64,000 bases of DNA from Thalassotalea_H sp040779345 (GTDB lineage Bacteria; Pseudomonadota; Gammaproteobacteria; Enterobacterales; Alteromonadaceae): NCBI GenBank assembly GCA_040779345.1, contig JBFONU010000003.1, positions 62,001-126,000 on the forward strand, read 5' to 3'. Each line of letters begins with the position of its first letter. The stretch's first letter is position 1. The notes beneath the pieces were generated by a model. The model saw nothing but the letters and a program-made list of their open reading frames with translations. It had not been told where the DNA came from and did not search any database. The translations under genes were made by a program, and so were the position numbers. This document shows, piece after piece, positions 1 through 9,252 of the stretch.

Positions 1-990
1 ATGGGCATTGCTTAATTCCTGCCATGTTTTGCCGTGATTAAATGAGATGTCGCTACTGGTTTTTCCTGTCGCTATACAGAGGTTTGTTTGACAACTCATA
101 GCTGTTCTTAAGCCATTTTCGCCCGCTTGAACTTGTTGCCATTCCCCTTCAATAAGGGTCGCAATATTGCTATATTTTTTAGGTCGTTGCTGATAATCAC
201 CTCCCAAAACAAAAGGTTGTCCCTGATGATTTAACGCTAAGCCATAACCGCCTGCGGTTTGTGTAGCTTGATATAAAGGAACGCTTTGACGTTGCCAACT
301 TTCACCATAATCGTCACTCACATAAACCGACGCTGAAAAGCCACCCGTTGTCAGGTAAGCTTTACCCTTTTTACCAACAATTAAGGTGTTACCACTGGCC
401 GCAAATGCCGCTTCTTTGTCAAGAAATGGCGGTAGTTTATTTTGCTTGATCCGTCGCCATGTTTTACCACCGTCTTGTGTTTTTTTCACTACGTAATAAC
501 CATCAACGGGATCCCCCAGTAGCAGGCCTGTTTTTTCATCCCAAAAAGCTATCGAATCAAAAAAACCTTTTTCGTCCATGTTTTGATAAAGTAAGTGCCA
601 ACTATTACCACCATCTTTAGTTTTATAGAGCGCAGATGTTTTGCCACTTCCCACGCCCATAACTATGGCCGTTTGTTTATCAAATAACTCTATATCCCGA
701 AAATCGGTTTTTATCGCGGCATTGACCGACTTATCTGTCCATGTTTTACCGCCATTTTGACTAACAAAAACACCATTATTACTCCCCGTAACCCACATTG
801 AGTTACCAACAATAGCTGAGCCACGCAAAGAAGGCTTTCCAACAAATTGATGATGTTGCCATTGTGGTAAATCGTTTACGTTTGCCGCCAACACATCAGT
901 CATTTGAAAAGACGTTATCGCTAAAATAAACGAAAATGTGTTTATCCTCGATTTAAACGCACTAAGCGCAATTTCTTGAAAAGAGTTCAT
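1..990 (-). CDS. BNR/Asp-box beta-propeller exported protein (partial)
   Basis: The frame is open from an ATG at 988-990 to the left window edge with no stop, so about 330 N-terminal residues are present and the C-terminus is missing. A hydrophobic signal-peptide-like segment at about residues 15-36 ends near an Ala-rich cleavage site (VLAAN). Repeated Asp-box motifs of the type GGKTW or GGNSW (S/T-x-D-x-G-x-x-W) occur several times, as in sialidase-like and Ycf48-like propellers ('oxidoreductase' or 'photosystem assembly-like' in automated annotations). It is probably exported. The substrate or partner cannot be told from sequence. The nearest neighbour is the divergent HDOD gene. Confidence 0.75.
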   Translation of the reverse strand, partial: MNSFQEIALSAFKSRINTFSFILAITSFQMTDVLAANVNDLPQWQHHQFVGKPSLRGSAIVGNSMWVTGSNNGVFVSQNGGKTWTDKSVNAAIKTDFRDIELFDKQTAIVMGVGSGKTSALYKTKDGGNSWHLLYQNMDEKGFFDSIAFWDEKTGLLLGDPVDGYYVVKKTQDGGKTWRRIKQNKLPPFLDKEAAFAASGNTLIVGKKGKAYLTTGGFSASVYVSDDYGESWQRQSVPLYQATQTAGGYGLALNHQGQPFVLGGDYQQRPKKYSNIATLIEGEWQQVQAGENGLRTAMSCQTNLCIATGKTSSDISFNHGKTWQELSNAH

Positions 991-1195
991 GATTGTTACT
1001 CATCATTTATTGAAAGACCCGAAGACTATTCTATAAGTAATCAAAAATCACAAGCATAACCGTAAAATAGGCTACTTTTAAGACATTTAGATTGTAAACT
1101 GACCTATTTTAAGAGATAGTTAAAAAATTAATTTCTTTTTCTACTTTGCTAGAATTGAAGTAAGCGCTGTCATAAAGTCACTAAGAATAGTAAAT

Positions 1196-2038
1196 ATGCT
1201 CAATGTAGATGACAAAGTAATTGCAGATATTGGTCGCGGATTCTCAATCCCTGCGCAACCCGACCTATTGATAAAGCTTCAAAAACTGATGCTCGATGAT
1301 GATCCTGATATTAATGCAATTGCCAAATTAATTTCGCAAGATGTCGCCGTTTCAGCCACCATAATCAAAACGGTCAACTCTCCTGTATATGGCTTATCCC
1401 GCTCTATTTCAGATATTCATAAAGCGGCGCGTTATATCGGCATCAATGGCATTGTTTTATTAGTAACAAACACTTTAATTCGTCAAAGCTTTAAACAAGA
1501 TGATTGCAAAATTGCCTTAGAAGAGTTTTGGGGGAATGCTGGTAATATTGCGAATACTTGTGTTTTTATTGGTAAGTCAATAAAACATGCGGTTTCAACT
1601 GATAAGTTATTTTCCTTAGGTTTATTCCACGATTGTGGCATCCCCGTAATGGCGATGAAGTATGATGATTATACCGAAACATATGAGCACGCATTCAATA
1701 CCCCAAGTGAAACACTCACCTCAATAGAAGACAGCGTTTATCAAGTCAATCACGCTACTTTAGGCTATTATGTTGCTTCATCTTGGCGATTGCCTAAAGA
1801 TATTTGTCAATTAATCCTCTCTCATCATGATAGAAAATTTCTTGATTTACTAAACAACCGTGCACAACAGTTTTACTTTGCCATATTAAAAATGGCGGAA
1901 AATATTGTGCATAATCATAAACACTTTCGAGACTCTGCTGACTGGGAATTCCTTCAAGATTCAATTCTTACGTTATTAGATTTAGATGAAGACGATTATC
2001 AAGACCTACTAGAAGACACGACAGACTTACAAAATTAA
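1196..2038 (+). CDS. HDOD domain protein
   Basis: 280 residues matching the HDOD family (PF08668), a relative of HD hydrolases thought to act in signalling rather than catalysis. The family pattern is visible in the N-terminal half: PAQPDLLIKL, the 'SQDVAVSATIIKTVNSPVYGL' stretch and the GINGIVLLV helix, followed by GLFHDCGIP and ILSHHD. There is no signal peptide or membrane segment, so it is cytoplasmic. It stands alone, with its 3' end meeting the 3' end of the response-regulator gene. The start is the first ATG of the frame; no strong ribosome binding site is visible. Family assignment is firm, the cellular role is unknown. Confidence 0.85.
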   Translation: MLNVDDKVIADIGRGFSIPAQPDLLIKLQKLMLDDDPDINAIAKLISQDVAVSATIIKTVNSPVYGLSRSISDIHKAARYIGINGIVLLVTNTLIRQSFKQDDCKIALEEFWGNAGNIANTCVFIGKSIKHAVSTDKLFSLGLFHDCGIPVMAMKYDDYTETYEHAFNTPSETLTSIEDSVYQVNHATLGYYVASSWRLPKDICQLILSHHDRKFLDLLNNRAQQFYFAILKMAENIVHNHKHFRDSADWEFLQDSILTLLDLDEDDYQDLLEDTTDLQN

Positions 2039-2074
2039 TAACGCAACATCAAATTATTTGTCATTACCTATGGG

Positions 2075-2713
2075 CTAAACAATCCCTTGATTTAAAGCAA
2101 TTAAAACCGCTCTGGTTCTATCTCGCGTATTGAGCTTAGCTAAAATAGTTGAGACATGATTTTTTACGGTGCCTTGGGCAAGAAAAATACTTTCAGCTAT
2201 TTCTTTATTGGAAAAACCACCTGCCATTAATTTTAAAATTTGCTTCTCTTTCTCTGAGAGTTTTTCAGCTACAGGACTAATATCTACGCCTTTGTTTAAT
2301 TGTTTCATCACCACAGGCTCTGCCACAAAACCTCCCTGAGCAAGTGTTTCAATCGCACCAACTAACTTTTCAAGAGAAACATCTTTCAATAAAAAACCAT
2401 TAGCCCCCGCTTGAAGGCTTTGCATAAATAAATCGCTATCATCAAAAGTTGTCAGCATAAGAATGGGTAACTGACTTTTTTGTTCCCTAAGTTTTCTCAC
2501 CAATTCAATCCCATTCATTTTAGGCATACGGATATCTAACAAGAGTACGTCTGGGATTTGAGTTAATTTTTCTAAGGCATTTTCTCCATTACTTGCCTGC
2601 CAAAGTACCTCAATTTTATCGCTAAGAGACAACAAACCAGCAATCCCTTGACGAACTAGGTCTTGATCATCAACCAGAGCGACTTTTATCGGGTGTTGTT
2701 CCATTTCAGTCAT
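2075..2713 (-). CDS. NarL/LuxR-type response regulator
   Basis: A receiver domain (about residues 10-125, acidic pair DD at 15-16, phosphoacceptor Asp60 in LLLDIRMP, Lys in FLLKD) is followed by a C-terminal LuxR/NarL helix-turn-helix (about 150-212, SNKEIAESIFLAQGTVKNHV). The ATG at 2713 is preferred over the upstream one at 2731. It overlaps the kinase stop by 8 nt (ATGACTGA) and has a GGAAG ribosome binding site six bases upstream. It pairs with the histidine kinase encoded just upstream. The adjacent DUF2141 and export promoters share a palindromic element that is a plausible target (inference). Confidence 0.93.
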   Translation of the reverse strand: MTEMEQHPIKVALVDDQDLVRQGIAGLLSLSDKIEVLWQASNGENALEKLTQIPDVLLLDIRMPKMNGIELVRKLREQKSQLPILMLTTFDDSDLFMQSLQAGANGFLLKDVSLEKLVGAIETLAQGGFVAEPVVMKQLNKGVDISPVAEKLSEKEKQILKLMAGGFSNKEIAESIFLAQGTVKNHVSTILAKLNTRDRTRAVLIALNQGIV

Positions 2714-3830
2714 AACAATCTTCCACATCAATTTGTAAGCTACAACCGCTTATTTGAGACAATAACGTGACTTTTCCTTGAAAGTCACTCAACCTTTCTT
2801 GCATACCAGTTAAGCCATTACCAAAAACAATATCATCACTTGCACTGCCATTATCTGTTAGCGTCACCTTAATATTATTATCAACACGCTTAACATGTAA
2901 ATTTAATTCCGTTGCTTTTCCGTGACGCAAGGCATTACTTATCCCCTCCTGTAAACAAAAAAACAATTGCTGTTTAAGCGATAAAGAGTTGATTACTGCT
3001 ACTTCTTCTACATTGAGCTGACAATTGGGTAACTGTGCCACTAAGTTTTTTAAAGTCGCCGCTAAATCAAACTGTTCTTCATTGCGCATTTCTTTCACGA
3101 CTTCTCGAACGTTGGTCAGTAAACTTTTTGCTTGCGTTAAGTTCTCTTGCAACATGGGTTTAAATTCATCTGAAACTTTATGGCAACTCACTTCTAAATT
3201 TAGTGACAGCGCGGTTAGTTGATGACCAATGGCATCGTGCAAATCTCGTGATATTCTCATGCGCTCTTTTCTTTGAGAAGACTCTTTTAACATAAATCTT
3301 GTGGCTAATAATTCTTGATTGATCACAGCCAAGTCTTCTTTAGCTTTTGATTCACGCAACGCGCTCTCTATTGCTGAAAAGCCAAAAATTTGCAACATGA
3401 AATAGATCGCTACATGGAAAAAAGAATCCGTAAAACTCCCATTAAAATCAATCATAAAATGCATTATTGATATCAAAAACATCAGCAATACCGAATGATT
3501 TTTCGATAGAATTGCGGGCAATTGAGTGGCAATTAATACTAATAAAATGGCGTTTACATCATATTGATCAAAACGAACTAACGTTAAAACGATTGCCGTT
3601 TGACAAACAATAATCACTTTACTGCGATTGATGTTTTTTGATGATTTAGAAGAAATATTAATCGAGAAGGAAATATAAAAAGCAATATAAGCCAGCGCTT
3701 TTAAAATAAATTCTGCGCCTAAAGGCAAGGGTTTTAATGATAAAAAGGCAATAATTGACCAGGTTAAAAAACCTGAAAAATGCAACATCCAATCTTTATG
3801 TAAGTGCTCAGGAAAAAAAGTTTTTGTCAT
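2706..3830 (-). CDS. NarL-family (HisKA_3) sensor histidine kinase
   Basis: 374 residues. The N-terminal 155 or so form several hydrophobic segments consistent with five or six membrane spans, with no large periplasmic loop. The dimerisation box of HisKA_3 kinases follows (SRDLHDAIGHQLTAL, phosphoacceptor His198). Next is an HATPase_c domain with the N box (EGISNALRHG) and G box (GNGLTGMQERL). This layout resembles DesK, a membrane-state sensor; the resemblance is topological only. It is translationally coupled to the response regulator. The likely outputs are the neighbouring DUF2141 gene and the HlyD/ABC operon. Confidence 0.92.
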   Translation of the reverse strand: MTKTFFPEHLHKDWMLHFSGFLTWSIIAFLSLKPLPLGAEFILKALAYIAFYISFSINISSKSSKNINRSKVIIVCQTAIVLTLVRFDQYDVNAILLVLIATQLPAILSKNHSVLLMFLISIMHFMIDFNGSFTDSFFHVAIYFMLQIFGFSAIESALRESKAKEDLAVINQELLATRFMLKESSQRKERMRISRDLHDAIGHQLTALSLNLEVSCHKVSDEFKPMLQENLTQAKSLLTNVREVVKEMRNEEQFDLAATLKNLVAQLPNCQLNVEEVAVINSLSLKQQLFFCLQEGISNALRHGKATELNLHVKRVDNNIKVTLTDNGSASDDIVFGNGLTGMQERLSDFQGKVTLLSQISGCSLQIDVEDCYD

Positions 3831-3879
3831 AAGAAGCTCTTTAAATTATCGCTAAGTGTCAATCATTACAGATAGTAAA

Positions 3880-3913
3880 AAAAATAAAAACGTATGATAT
3901 AGCTCATACGTTT
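3880..3913 (-). terminator. Intrinsic terminator of the DUF2141 gene
   Basis: A perfect 10-bp stem (3888-3897 with 3904-3913, 6-nt loop) is followed on the minus strand by a run of T (A-rich 3877-3890 on the plus strand). It lies 18 bases after the DUF2141 stop, separating that gene from the sensor kinase. Confidence 0.8.
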
Positions 3914-3930
3914 CTTTGAATATAATGATG

Positions 3931-4383
3931 TTAAAATAAATCAACTTCAATTATTGTATTATTTTTGACAGTGAATTTTGCTTCTTGATAGTCAGGCTCA
4001 CCAAACATCCCTACATTGTTGCTAAAGCCATAGCCTTCTTTTGGAATGCCCAACATATTGGTGTCTAACAACTCATTATCATTTTCATCTTGATACATTT
4101 TTATAGCATACTCGCCATCTATCAAATCCTTAAAAACCACTAGCTCATTTTTATGCGTAGCTTTTACTTTGGACGCTTTAATTACCTCGCCATTTTTATA
4201 ATTATCCTTACCATGATAAAGCGCCACCAAAACATGCCCTTTACCTTGTTCAATATCACTAATTTTTACCGTTAAATCAGCTGCATGTACATTAAGACTT
4301 AATAATATCAACATAGATAAAGAGCCGATTAATGACAAAATAAGGTGTGCAATAGAGAACGAAACTAACTTTTTAACTAACAT
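3931..4383 (-). CDS. DUF2141 family exported protein
   Basis: 150 residues with an N-terminal hydrophobic signal sequence (about 12-34, ending NVHA) and a beta-rich domain of the DUF2141 family (PF09912). Recognisable are the 'GHVLVALY' strand, the DLIDGEYAIKMYQDENDN segment and the YGFSNN-G-FGEPDYQEAKF signature near the C-terminus. It is presumably periplasmic or secreted; the molecular function is unknown. The ATG has an AGGA site seven bases upstream. Its promoter region carries the palindromic element pair also found before the HlyD/ABC operon, so both are probably one regulon of the adjacent two-component system. Confidence 0.85.
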   Translation of the reverse strand: MLVKKLVSFSIAHLILSLIGSLSMLILLSLNVHAADLTVKISDIEQGKGHVLVALYHGKDNYKNGEVIKASKVKATHKNELVVFKDLIDGEYAIKMYQDENDNELLDTNMLGIPKEGYGFSNNVGMFGEPDYQEAKFTVKNNTIIEVDLF

Positions 4384-4463
4384 AATATGATCCTGCTTTT
4401 TTAATTGGGTTACTCGATAACTTCATCAATAGTTTATGTTGTTAACTATTGATATACAGGTGC

Positions 4464-4503
4464 CAAAAGTCATGACTTTATTTCTCTTAAAGTATGACTT
4501 TTG
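4464..4503. promoter_or_regulatory. Putative two-component operator pair, DUF2141/PEP-CTERM intergenic region
   Basis: The palindrome AAGTCATGACTT (4467-4478) is followed about 22 bp away by a near-copy AAGTATGACTT (4490-4500). The outer parts form a 10-bp inverted repeat (CAAAAGTCAT ... ATGACTTTTG). The 19-bp string GTGCCAAAAGTCATGACTT starting at 4460 recurs exactly at 9250 before the HlyD/ABC operon, with a similar second site at the same spacing. The position is about 85 bp upstream of the DUF2141 start and 160 bp upstream of the divergent PEP-CTERM gene. Assignment to the response regulator at 2075-2713 is inference. Confidence 0.6.
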
Positions 4504-4662
4504 TCTAAACATCAAATAAACAACAGTGTCTGTCAGAAAAATTTACACACGGACAAATACCGGCTTACGGTGAATGGCTAACCAATTGAATTATTATACT
4601 ATTTAGTTCTTGGTTTATTTTATGCTTATTTTTTGTACAGAAAAACTGAGTGAGGAATGACA

Positions 4663-4854
4663 ATGAAATATAAACGTTTTACGACAATATTGAGTGTATT
4701 ATTATTGACGATAGTTTTTTCACATCAAGCAAGAGCGACAGCGCCATGTGGTGGTGTTGACCAGCCAACTTGTGAAATTCCTGAGCCTGGTTCATTAAGC
4801 ATAATTGCATTAGGAATTATTGGCCTAGCCGCATTAAAATTTAAAAAGAAATAA
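4663..4854 (+). CDS. Small PEP-CTERM sorting-signal protein
   Basis: 63 residues from the ATG at 4663, chosen because GAGGA lies six bases upstream; an in-frame ATG two codons earlier overlaps that site. The protein is almost only sorting signals. It has an N-terminal signal peptide (to about ARA), a 16-residue mature stretch with two cysteines (APCGG...PTCEI), then the PEP-CTERM tripartite tail: PEPGS, a hydrophobic helix and a basic KFKKK end. Such proteins are processed by an exosortase, not encoded here. It is divergent from the DUF2141 gene across the operator pair. Confidence 0.75.
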   Translation: MKYKRFTTILSVLLLTIVFSHQARATAPCGGVDQPTCEIPEPGSLSIIALGIIGLAALKFKKK

Positions 4855-4875
4855 TACTATCTAGCATTGAAATTA

Positions 4876-4916
4876 TTCAGCATTCTAATAACGAAAACTT
4901 AGCTTAGAATGCTGAA
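4876..4916. terminator. Bidirectional hairpin between convergent genes
   Basis: A 13-bp perfect inverted repeat (4876-4888 with 4904-4916, 15-nt loop) lies between the convergent stops of the PEP-CTERM gene (4854) and the ABC permease (4935). No long T run follows, so termination is likely but not certain. Confidence 0.55.
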
Positions 4917-4934
4917 CCGTTAACAATAAAACAT

Positions 4935-6152
4935 CTAATTATCTCTTAGCGCGACAGTCACGGGTAAATTCATTGCTTTTAATGCGGGTAAAATGCCCCC
5001 CACTAAACCAATGACCATGGATAATAAGAACGTTTGACATATCAATTCAATGGTCATTTCAAAGTTAAACATCATCTGGCTAAAGTTATTGACATCTTGT
5101 GTCGCGGCTGTCCAACCATCAAACACTAAATAAAGCGGTAAAACGCCTAGGGAAGTACCTAAAGCGGCTAAAAATAGGGCTTCACACATAATGGCGCCTG
5201 AAATAGCAAAAGGGCTAAATCCCATGGCTTTTTGGGTTGCTATCTCTTTACTTCTTGCAGCAATGGCAGCATACATTGTATTAAGCGCTGCGATCATCGC
5301 CCCAATCGCCATGACAAAAGCTACTGGGAATCCAATCCAGCGGATCAAACGGGTTAAATTCTCTCCTTGTTGGGCAAAAAACTGCTTTTCACCCACCACT
5401 CGAAGATTTAATCTTGGGTCGGCTCGCCACTCTTTTTCCAGCATAGAAATATCCGTATCAGTTTTCATCGCTAACCTTACTGACTGTATGGTATTTCCAC
5501 GTTGATAATCACTTTGCACAACCCCGATATCAGCCCATATTTCTGATTCGAAAATACTGTTTTTATCGGCAAAAATTCCTGATATTTTCCACTGAGTTCC
5601 GCCTAGCGTGATGAAAGATCCGACAGTAAACTCTGGCATTCGCCTAGCCATAGCTTGCCCTATGATCACTTCTCTGAGCCCTGTGTTGAATTTTTTACCC
5701 GATACCATGTGAAAGTTGGGTCGAAAATAATAGGTATTCTTACTTATACCGCGAAGTGATAGCTTTTGAGATGCTGACAGTTTATCTAATGCTTTATATT
5801 CTGCATTAACAAACATTTCAGCAGAAACGAGTGATTGCCCGTTTTTATCTCGTAATACTTGCTGATGGTTTTTTAAAAGGTTCACTTCCATCGGAAATAA
5901 CACACTTTGTAATTCTGACACGGCTCCTGAGCGCATCACTAAAAGGGTATTATTGAGTCCTGTTCGCTCTAAGGTTTTCATCATGCCATCTGTCATTGCT
6001 AATACACTCAAAATAACTCCAGCGACACAAGCAATACTTAATAAGGTCACAAATGAACTCACCGCTCTTTTAGGAAAACTCTTACTATTCACTGAAATTA
6101 ATGCCATCGCTTGTTTAATTTGCTGGAGAAAGCTGACTTGATAGTTATTCAT
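4935..6152 (-). CDS. ABC transporter permease, FtsX/MacB type (second permease)
   Basis: 405 residues with the four-span layout of the FtsX/LolC/MacB permease family. There is one membrane helix near residues 30-52, a large periplasmic domain (about 55-275), and three C-terminal helices after the family motif 'AAIAARSKEIATQKAMGFSP'. It is the last gene of the export operon and overlaps the preceding permease by 4 nt (ATGA). Two different permeases plus one ATPase suggest a heterodimeric mechanotransducing or exporting complex. Substrate unknown. Confidence 0.88.
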   Translation of the reverse strand: MNNYQVSFLQQIKQAMALISVNSKSFPKRAVSSFVTLLSIACVAGVILSVLAMTDGMMKTLERTGLNNTLLVMRSGAVSELQSVLFPMEVNLLKNHQQVLRDKNGQSLVSAEMFVNAEYKALDKLSASQKLSLRGISKNTYYFRPNFHMVSGKKFNTGLREVIIGQAMARRMPEFTVGSFITLGGTQWKISGIFADKNSIFESEIWADIGVVQSDYQRGNTIQSVRLAMKTDTDISMLEKEWRADPRLNLRVVGEKQFFAQQGENLTRLIRWIGFPVAFVMAIGAMIAALNTMYAAIAARSKEIATQKAMGFSPFAISGAIMCEALFLAALGTSLGVLPLYLVFDGWTAATQDVNNFSQMMFNFEMTIELICQTFLLSMVIGLVGGILPALKAMNLPVTVALRDN

Positions 6153-7309
6153 GCGACACCTCCAAGGGTACGGCTAATCGATAAACGTTTAATTGAAATA
6201 GCAGGAAACAGCGTACAAAAACACGCGGCAATAAAAGAGATCAATAGCATGATCATAAAGTGAGAAGCATTTAGCCCAACGCCAGGTAAAAAGTCGGCAA
6301 ACTGTTGACTAATTTCACCCATTAACCCCAAGGCTAAAGCACTGCCAAACACAGCTCCACATAGAAGAAGAAACAAGGATTCTACAAAGATCTGAATAAT
6401 AAGCGTTAGCGACGAAAAGCCCAGCGCTTTCATCATTGCACTTTCATTTAATCGCTCTCGATGTGATTGCAACATGGTATTACAGACAATTAATAATAAC
6501 GTGAAAAATACTGCCGATAACACAACTTTAATGACCATAGCCATATCAACAAATTGCTGAGCTTGTTCTTTTATAAACACTTGTTCTGTTGTTGTTCTAG
6601 TTGAACCGGCAGAGTTTTCAAAAAGTACATCTATCGCTTTTGACACCTTATCAACATTGGCTGATGGGTGTATTTGTGTCGATAACCAACTCACCATATA
6701 ATTTGCATAAGCCCTTGCTTCATCAAAATAAGCATGTTGAAAAAATATCCGCTTATTATCTACAGAGCTATCACGCGTTTGATAAATAGCACTGACAACA
6801 AAGTCCCAAGTAAAACCTCCTTCCTTATTCATCCAAATTGACGAACTCAGTGGAATTTTATCTCCCACTTTCCAACCAAATTCACTTGCAATTCCTTCAC
6901 CAATGACCACTCCTACTCGGTTGTTTTTCCATGAATTAAGCTGCTCAACTGACAATAAATACTCATTAAACAGCGTAAAGTAGTTGTTATGTTCAACCGC
7001 CAACATTGCTAATTGATGTTTTTCATTTTGAAAAAATCCACCAAACCATGAAGCATAACTGACTTGCTCAACTCCCGGTAAAGCAGCAATTTTCTGCTGA
7101 TAATTCACCGGTAATGATCGGGTGATAGAGACTTTATGATTGGTCATTAAACGAAATTGATTATTCGTACTGACATTAATGTCTAACGCATTGTTAATAG
7201 CAGCTAATGAAGTGAATAAAAAAAATGCCACCGCTACCGATAAACAAGTTAATAAAAAGCGGCTTTTTTTTCGCATGCTATTATGCCAAACAAGGAGCAG
7301 TATATTCAT
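6149..7309 (-). CDS. ABC transporter permease, FtsX/MacB type (first permease)
   Basis: 386 residues: an N-terminal helix (about 15-40), an extracytoplasmic domain with 'VVIGEGIASEFGWKVGDKIPL' typical of MacB-like periplasmic domains, then three helices in the last 140 residues with the FtsX motif 'ERLNESAMMKALGFSS'. The gene overlaps the ATPase gene upstream by 4 nt and the second permease downstream by 4 nt, so the three are co-translated. It forms a transporter with the ATPase at 7306-8040. Only about 390 residues, so the ATPase is not fused as in MacB itself. Confidence 0.88.
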   Translation of the reverse strand: MNILLLVWHNSMRKKSRFLLTCLSVAVAFFLFTSLAAINNALDINVSTNNQFRLMTNHKVSITRSLPVNYQQKIAALPGVEQVSYASWFGGFFQNEKHQLAMLAVEHNNYFTLFNEYLLSVEQLNSWKNNRVGVVIGEGIASEFGWKVGDKIPLSSSIWMNKEGGFTWDFVVSAIYQTRDSSVDNKRIFFQHAYFDEARAYANYMVSWLSTQIHPSANVDKVSKAIDVLFENSAGSTRTTTEQVFIKEQAQQFVDMAMVIKVVLSAVFFTLLLIVCNTMLQSHRERLNESAMMKALGFSSLTLIIQIFVESLFLLLCGAVFGSALALGLMGEISQQFADFLPGVGLNASHFMIMLLISFIAACFCTLFPAISIKRLSISRTLGGVA

Positions 7310-8040
7310 AGCAGCACCTCTTGAGGATCATAACTAGCGCTAGGCTTACTTTCTTCAATGTATTTTTCAAGATGAATAACTCTTGAGGCATAATCGGCAG
7401 CTTTTAAGTCATGAGTTACCATAACAATGGTTTTGCCAAAATCGTTATTTAATCGACTCAACAGCGACAATATTTCATTGGCGGTATTTCTGTCTAAATT
7501 CCCCGTTGGTTCATCACAGAGTAATATTTTAGGATCAGTGACAATTGCACGAGCAATGGCCACTCTTTGCTCTTGCCCCCCAGAAAGCTCCTTGGGTAAA
7601 TGGTTTGCTCGATCAGCCATACCAACGAGTTCAAGCGCAACTTTCGCGTGATGTTTTCGTTGTTTACTAGTTAATGGCGTTAATGATAAAGGTAATTCAA
7701 CATTGGCTTGTGCGCTGATCACCGGCAGTAAATGGTGGGATTGAAATACAAAACCGATATTGTTTGCTCGCCATTGGGTTAATTGCCTTTCTGAAAGTGT
7801 ATTAATCGACTCGTTATTGATGTTTACCCTTCCTGAAGTTGGTTTATCTAAGCCCCCCATCATATGTAATAAGGTACTTTTTCCTAAGCCCGAAGGGCCC
7901 ATTAAAGCGACAAACTCCCCAGAGCGAATGGATAAGTTAAATTCACGTAATACTTCGACTTGAGTTTTTCCCTTATCATAGCTTTTATAAATATCAATTA
8001 GTTCAATTTGCGTTGCTGAACAGGTTTTAGATGTTTCCAT
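7306..8040 (-). CDS. ABC transporter ATP-binding protein, LolD/MacB class
   Basis: 244 residues with a complete nucleotide-binding domain: Walker A GPSGLGKST (about 49-57), Q-loop in VFQSHHLLP, signature LSGGQEQRVAIARAI, Walker B ILLCDEPTGNLD and the H-loop VMVTHDL. The 'DEPTGNLD' form is that of the LolD/MacB/FtsE (o228) class that works with FtsX-type permeases. Encoded between the HlyD adaptor and the two permeases, it is expected to power their complex at the inner membrane. The start ATG at 8040 lies 80 bases after the adaptor stop. Confidence 0.93.
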   Translation of the reverse strand: METSKTCSATQIELIDIYKSYDKGKTQVEVLREFNLSIRSGEFVALMGPSGLGKSTLLHMMGGLDKPTSGRVNINNESINTLSERQLTQWRANNIGFVFQSHHLLPVISAQANVELPLSLTPLTSKQRKHHAKVALELVGMADRANHLPKELSGGQEQRVAIARAIVTDPKILLCDEPTGNLDRNTANEILSLLSRLNNDFGKTIVMVTHDLKAADYASRVIHLEKYIEESKPSASYDPQEVLL

Positions 8041-8120
8041 TAGTTAATTCCTTGATTTAGCCAATTGAATTAGCATGCTGATTTATTAAAAAATTTAGGT
8101 ATTAAAAGAGTTATTGTGTA

Positions 8121-9185
8121 TTAACGTTTTGCGATTACAGTCGGCGATAAAAAGCTCACTTTCACCCCCATATCGGGCAGTACACGTGAGTCAATTTCTA
8201 AAAGTTTGACGCGCACTTTAATACTCGCCTTTTGTCGATCAGCCGTGGGGATCACGGCAATCACTTCACTATTAATTTTCCAGTTAGGATAGGCATCTAA
8301 AATAGCAATGACTTTTTGATCAGCATAAACACGGTTGATATAACTCTCACCCACTTCAACTTCAATTTCTAACGAACTCATGTCAACGATTGTGCCGACA
8401 CCGGTTCGAATAAAACCACCACCAGAAGTGCCTGCTGAAATTAACTCCCCAACTTGGGCATTTTTACTGATCACAACACCATCAAAAGGCGCACGTATTT
8501 TATGTTGTTCCAATTGATATAAAGCCAGTTCGGCGCGTTGCTTAGCTAGTTCAACCAATGCATAACGGTTTTTTAATTGCGCCGACAATTGAGCATTTTC
8601 TAGTTGGCTATCATCATTGATTTCTTGGCTGATCAATTGATCTTTTAATAGTTGCTCACGACGCTGTGCCTTTTGTTGGGCATATTTTTTCATAACCTGC
8701 ATTTCATCATAACGCGCTTGTTGAGCCGCCAAATCTGCTAACGCCAACTGATATGATATTTGTGCTTGTTTATCATCTAGCTCAGCTATAATTTGCGATT
8801 TTCTAACGCTTATCCCTTCTTCAATAGTCAGTTTTTCTAATTTGCCGGTAACTCGAGAAGACACGGTCGCAATTCGCCTAGCGACTATATGGCCGCTAGC
8901 GTCAAGAACAGTGTTTGATAAAGGGTTCATTTGCTCAATAGGTTTCGTGGGTACAGAATCGCCGACAGCATTGATAGTTTCTGTTTGTATAAAAGCGGGT
9001 TGAGGTTGAGTAACACGATCGATTGGCATTTGATCAGCATTGAGCTTGTTAGCGGGCGCTGCAAGCCAAAACAAAACACTGCTGATCATCACCAAAGAGA
9101 GACTAACCATCAAAACGGCTTTATATGATGTCGACTTTTCAGTTCTATCAATCTGTAATTGCTGAATTTTCTGTTCCGTATTCAT
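8121..9185 (-). CDS. HlyD/RND-type periplasmic adaptor (membrane fusion protein)
   Basis: 354 residues from the ATG at 9185, supported by GGAAAG four bases upstream; an in-frame TTG at 9197 is less likely. There is one N-terminal membrane anchor (about 26-48), a lipoyl-like half (GHIVARRIATVSSRVTGKLEKLTIEEG), a long Ala/Gln-rich coiled-coil hairpin (about 145-215), the second lipoyl half (IRAPFDGVVISKNAQVGELI) and a beta-barrel region. With the ABC genes downstream it makes a MacA-like adaptor for tripartite export. No outer-membrane TolC partner is encoded next to it. The promoter region carries the shared palindromic operator pair. Confidence 0.9.
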   Translation of the reverse strand: MNTEQKIQQLQIDRTEKSTSYKAVLMVSLSLVMISSVLFWLAAPANKLNADQMPIDRVTQPQPAFIQTETINAVGDSVPTKPIEQMNPLSNTVLDASGHIVARRIATVSSRVTGKLEKLTIEEGISVRKSQIIAELDDKQAQISYQLALADLAAQQARYDEMQVMKKYAQQKAQRREQLLKDQLISQEINDDSQLENAQLSAQLKNRYALVELAKQRAELALYQLEQHKIRAPFDGVVISKNAQVGELISAGTSGGGFIRTGVGTIVDMSSLEIEVEVGESYINRVYADQKVIAILDAYPNWKINSEVIAVIPTADRQKASIKVRVKLLEIDSRVLPDMGVKVSFLSPTVIAKR

Positions 9186-9252
9186 AATGCTTTCCAATTT
9201 AATGATAATTGATAAAGCAATTTTACAAAGCTCACTAAAAATTAAGCAGTGC

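Noticed and set aside
5191..5505. 104-residue plus-strand frame inside the ABC permease
   Set aside because: Antisense shadow of a conserved FtsX-type gene.
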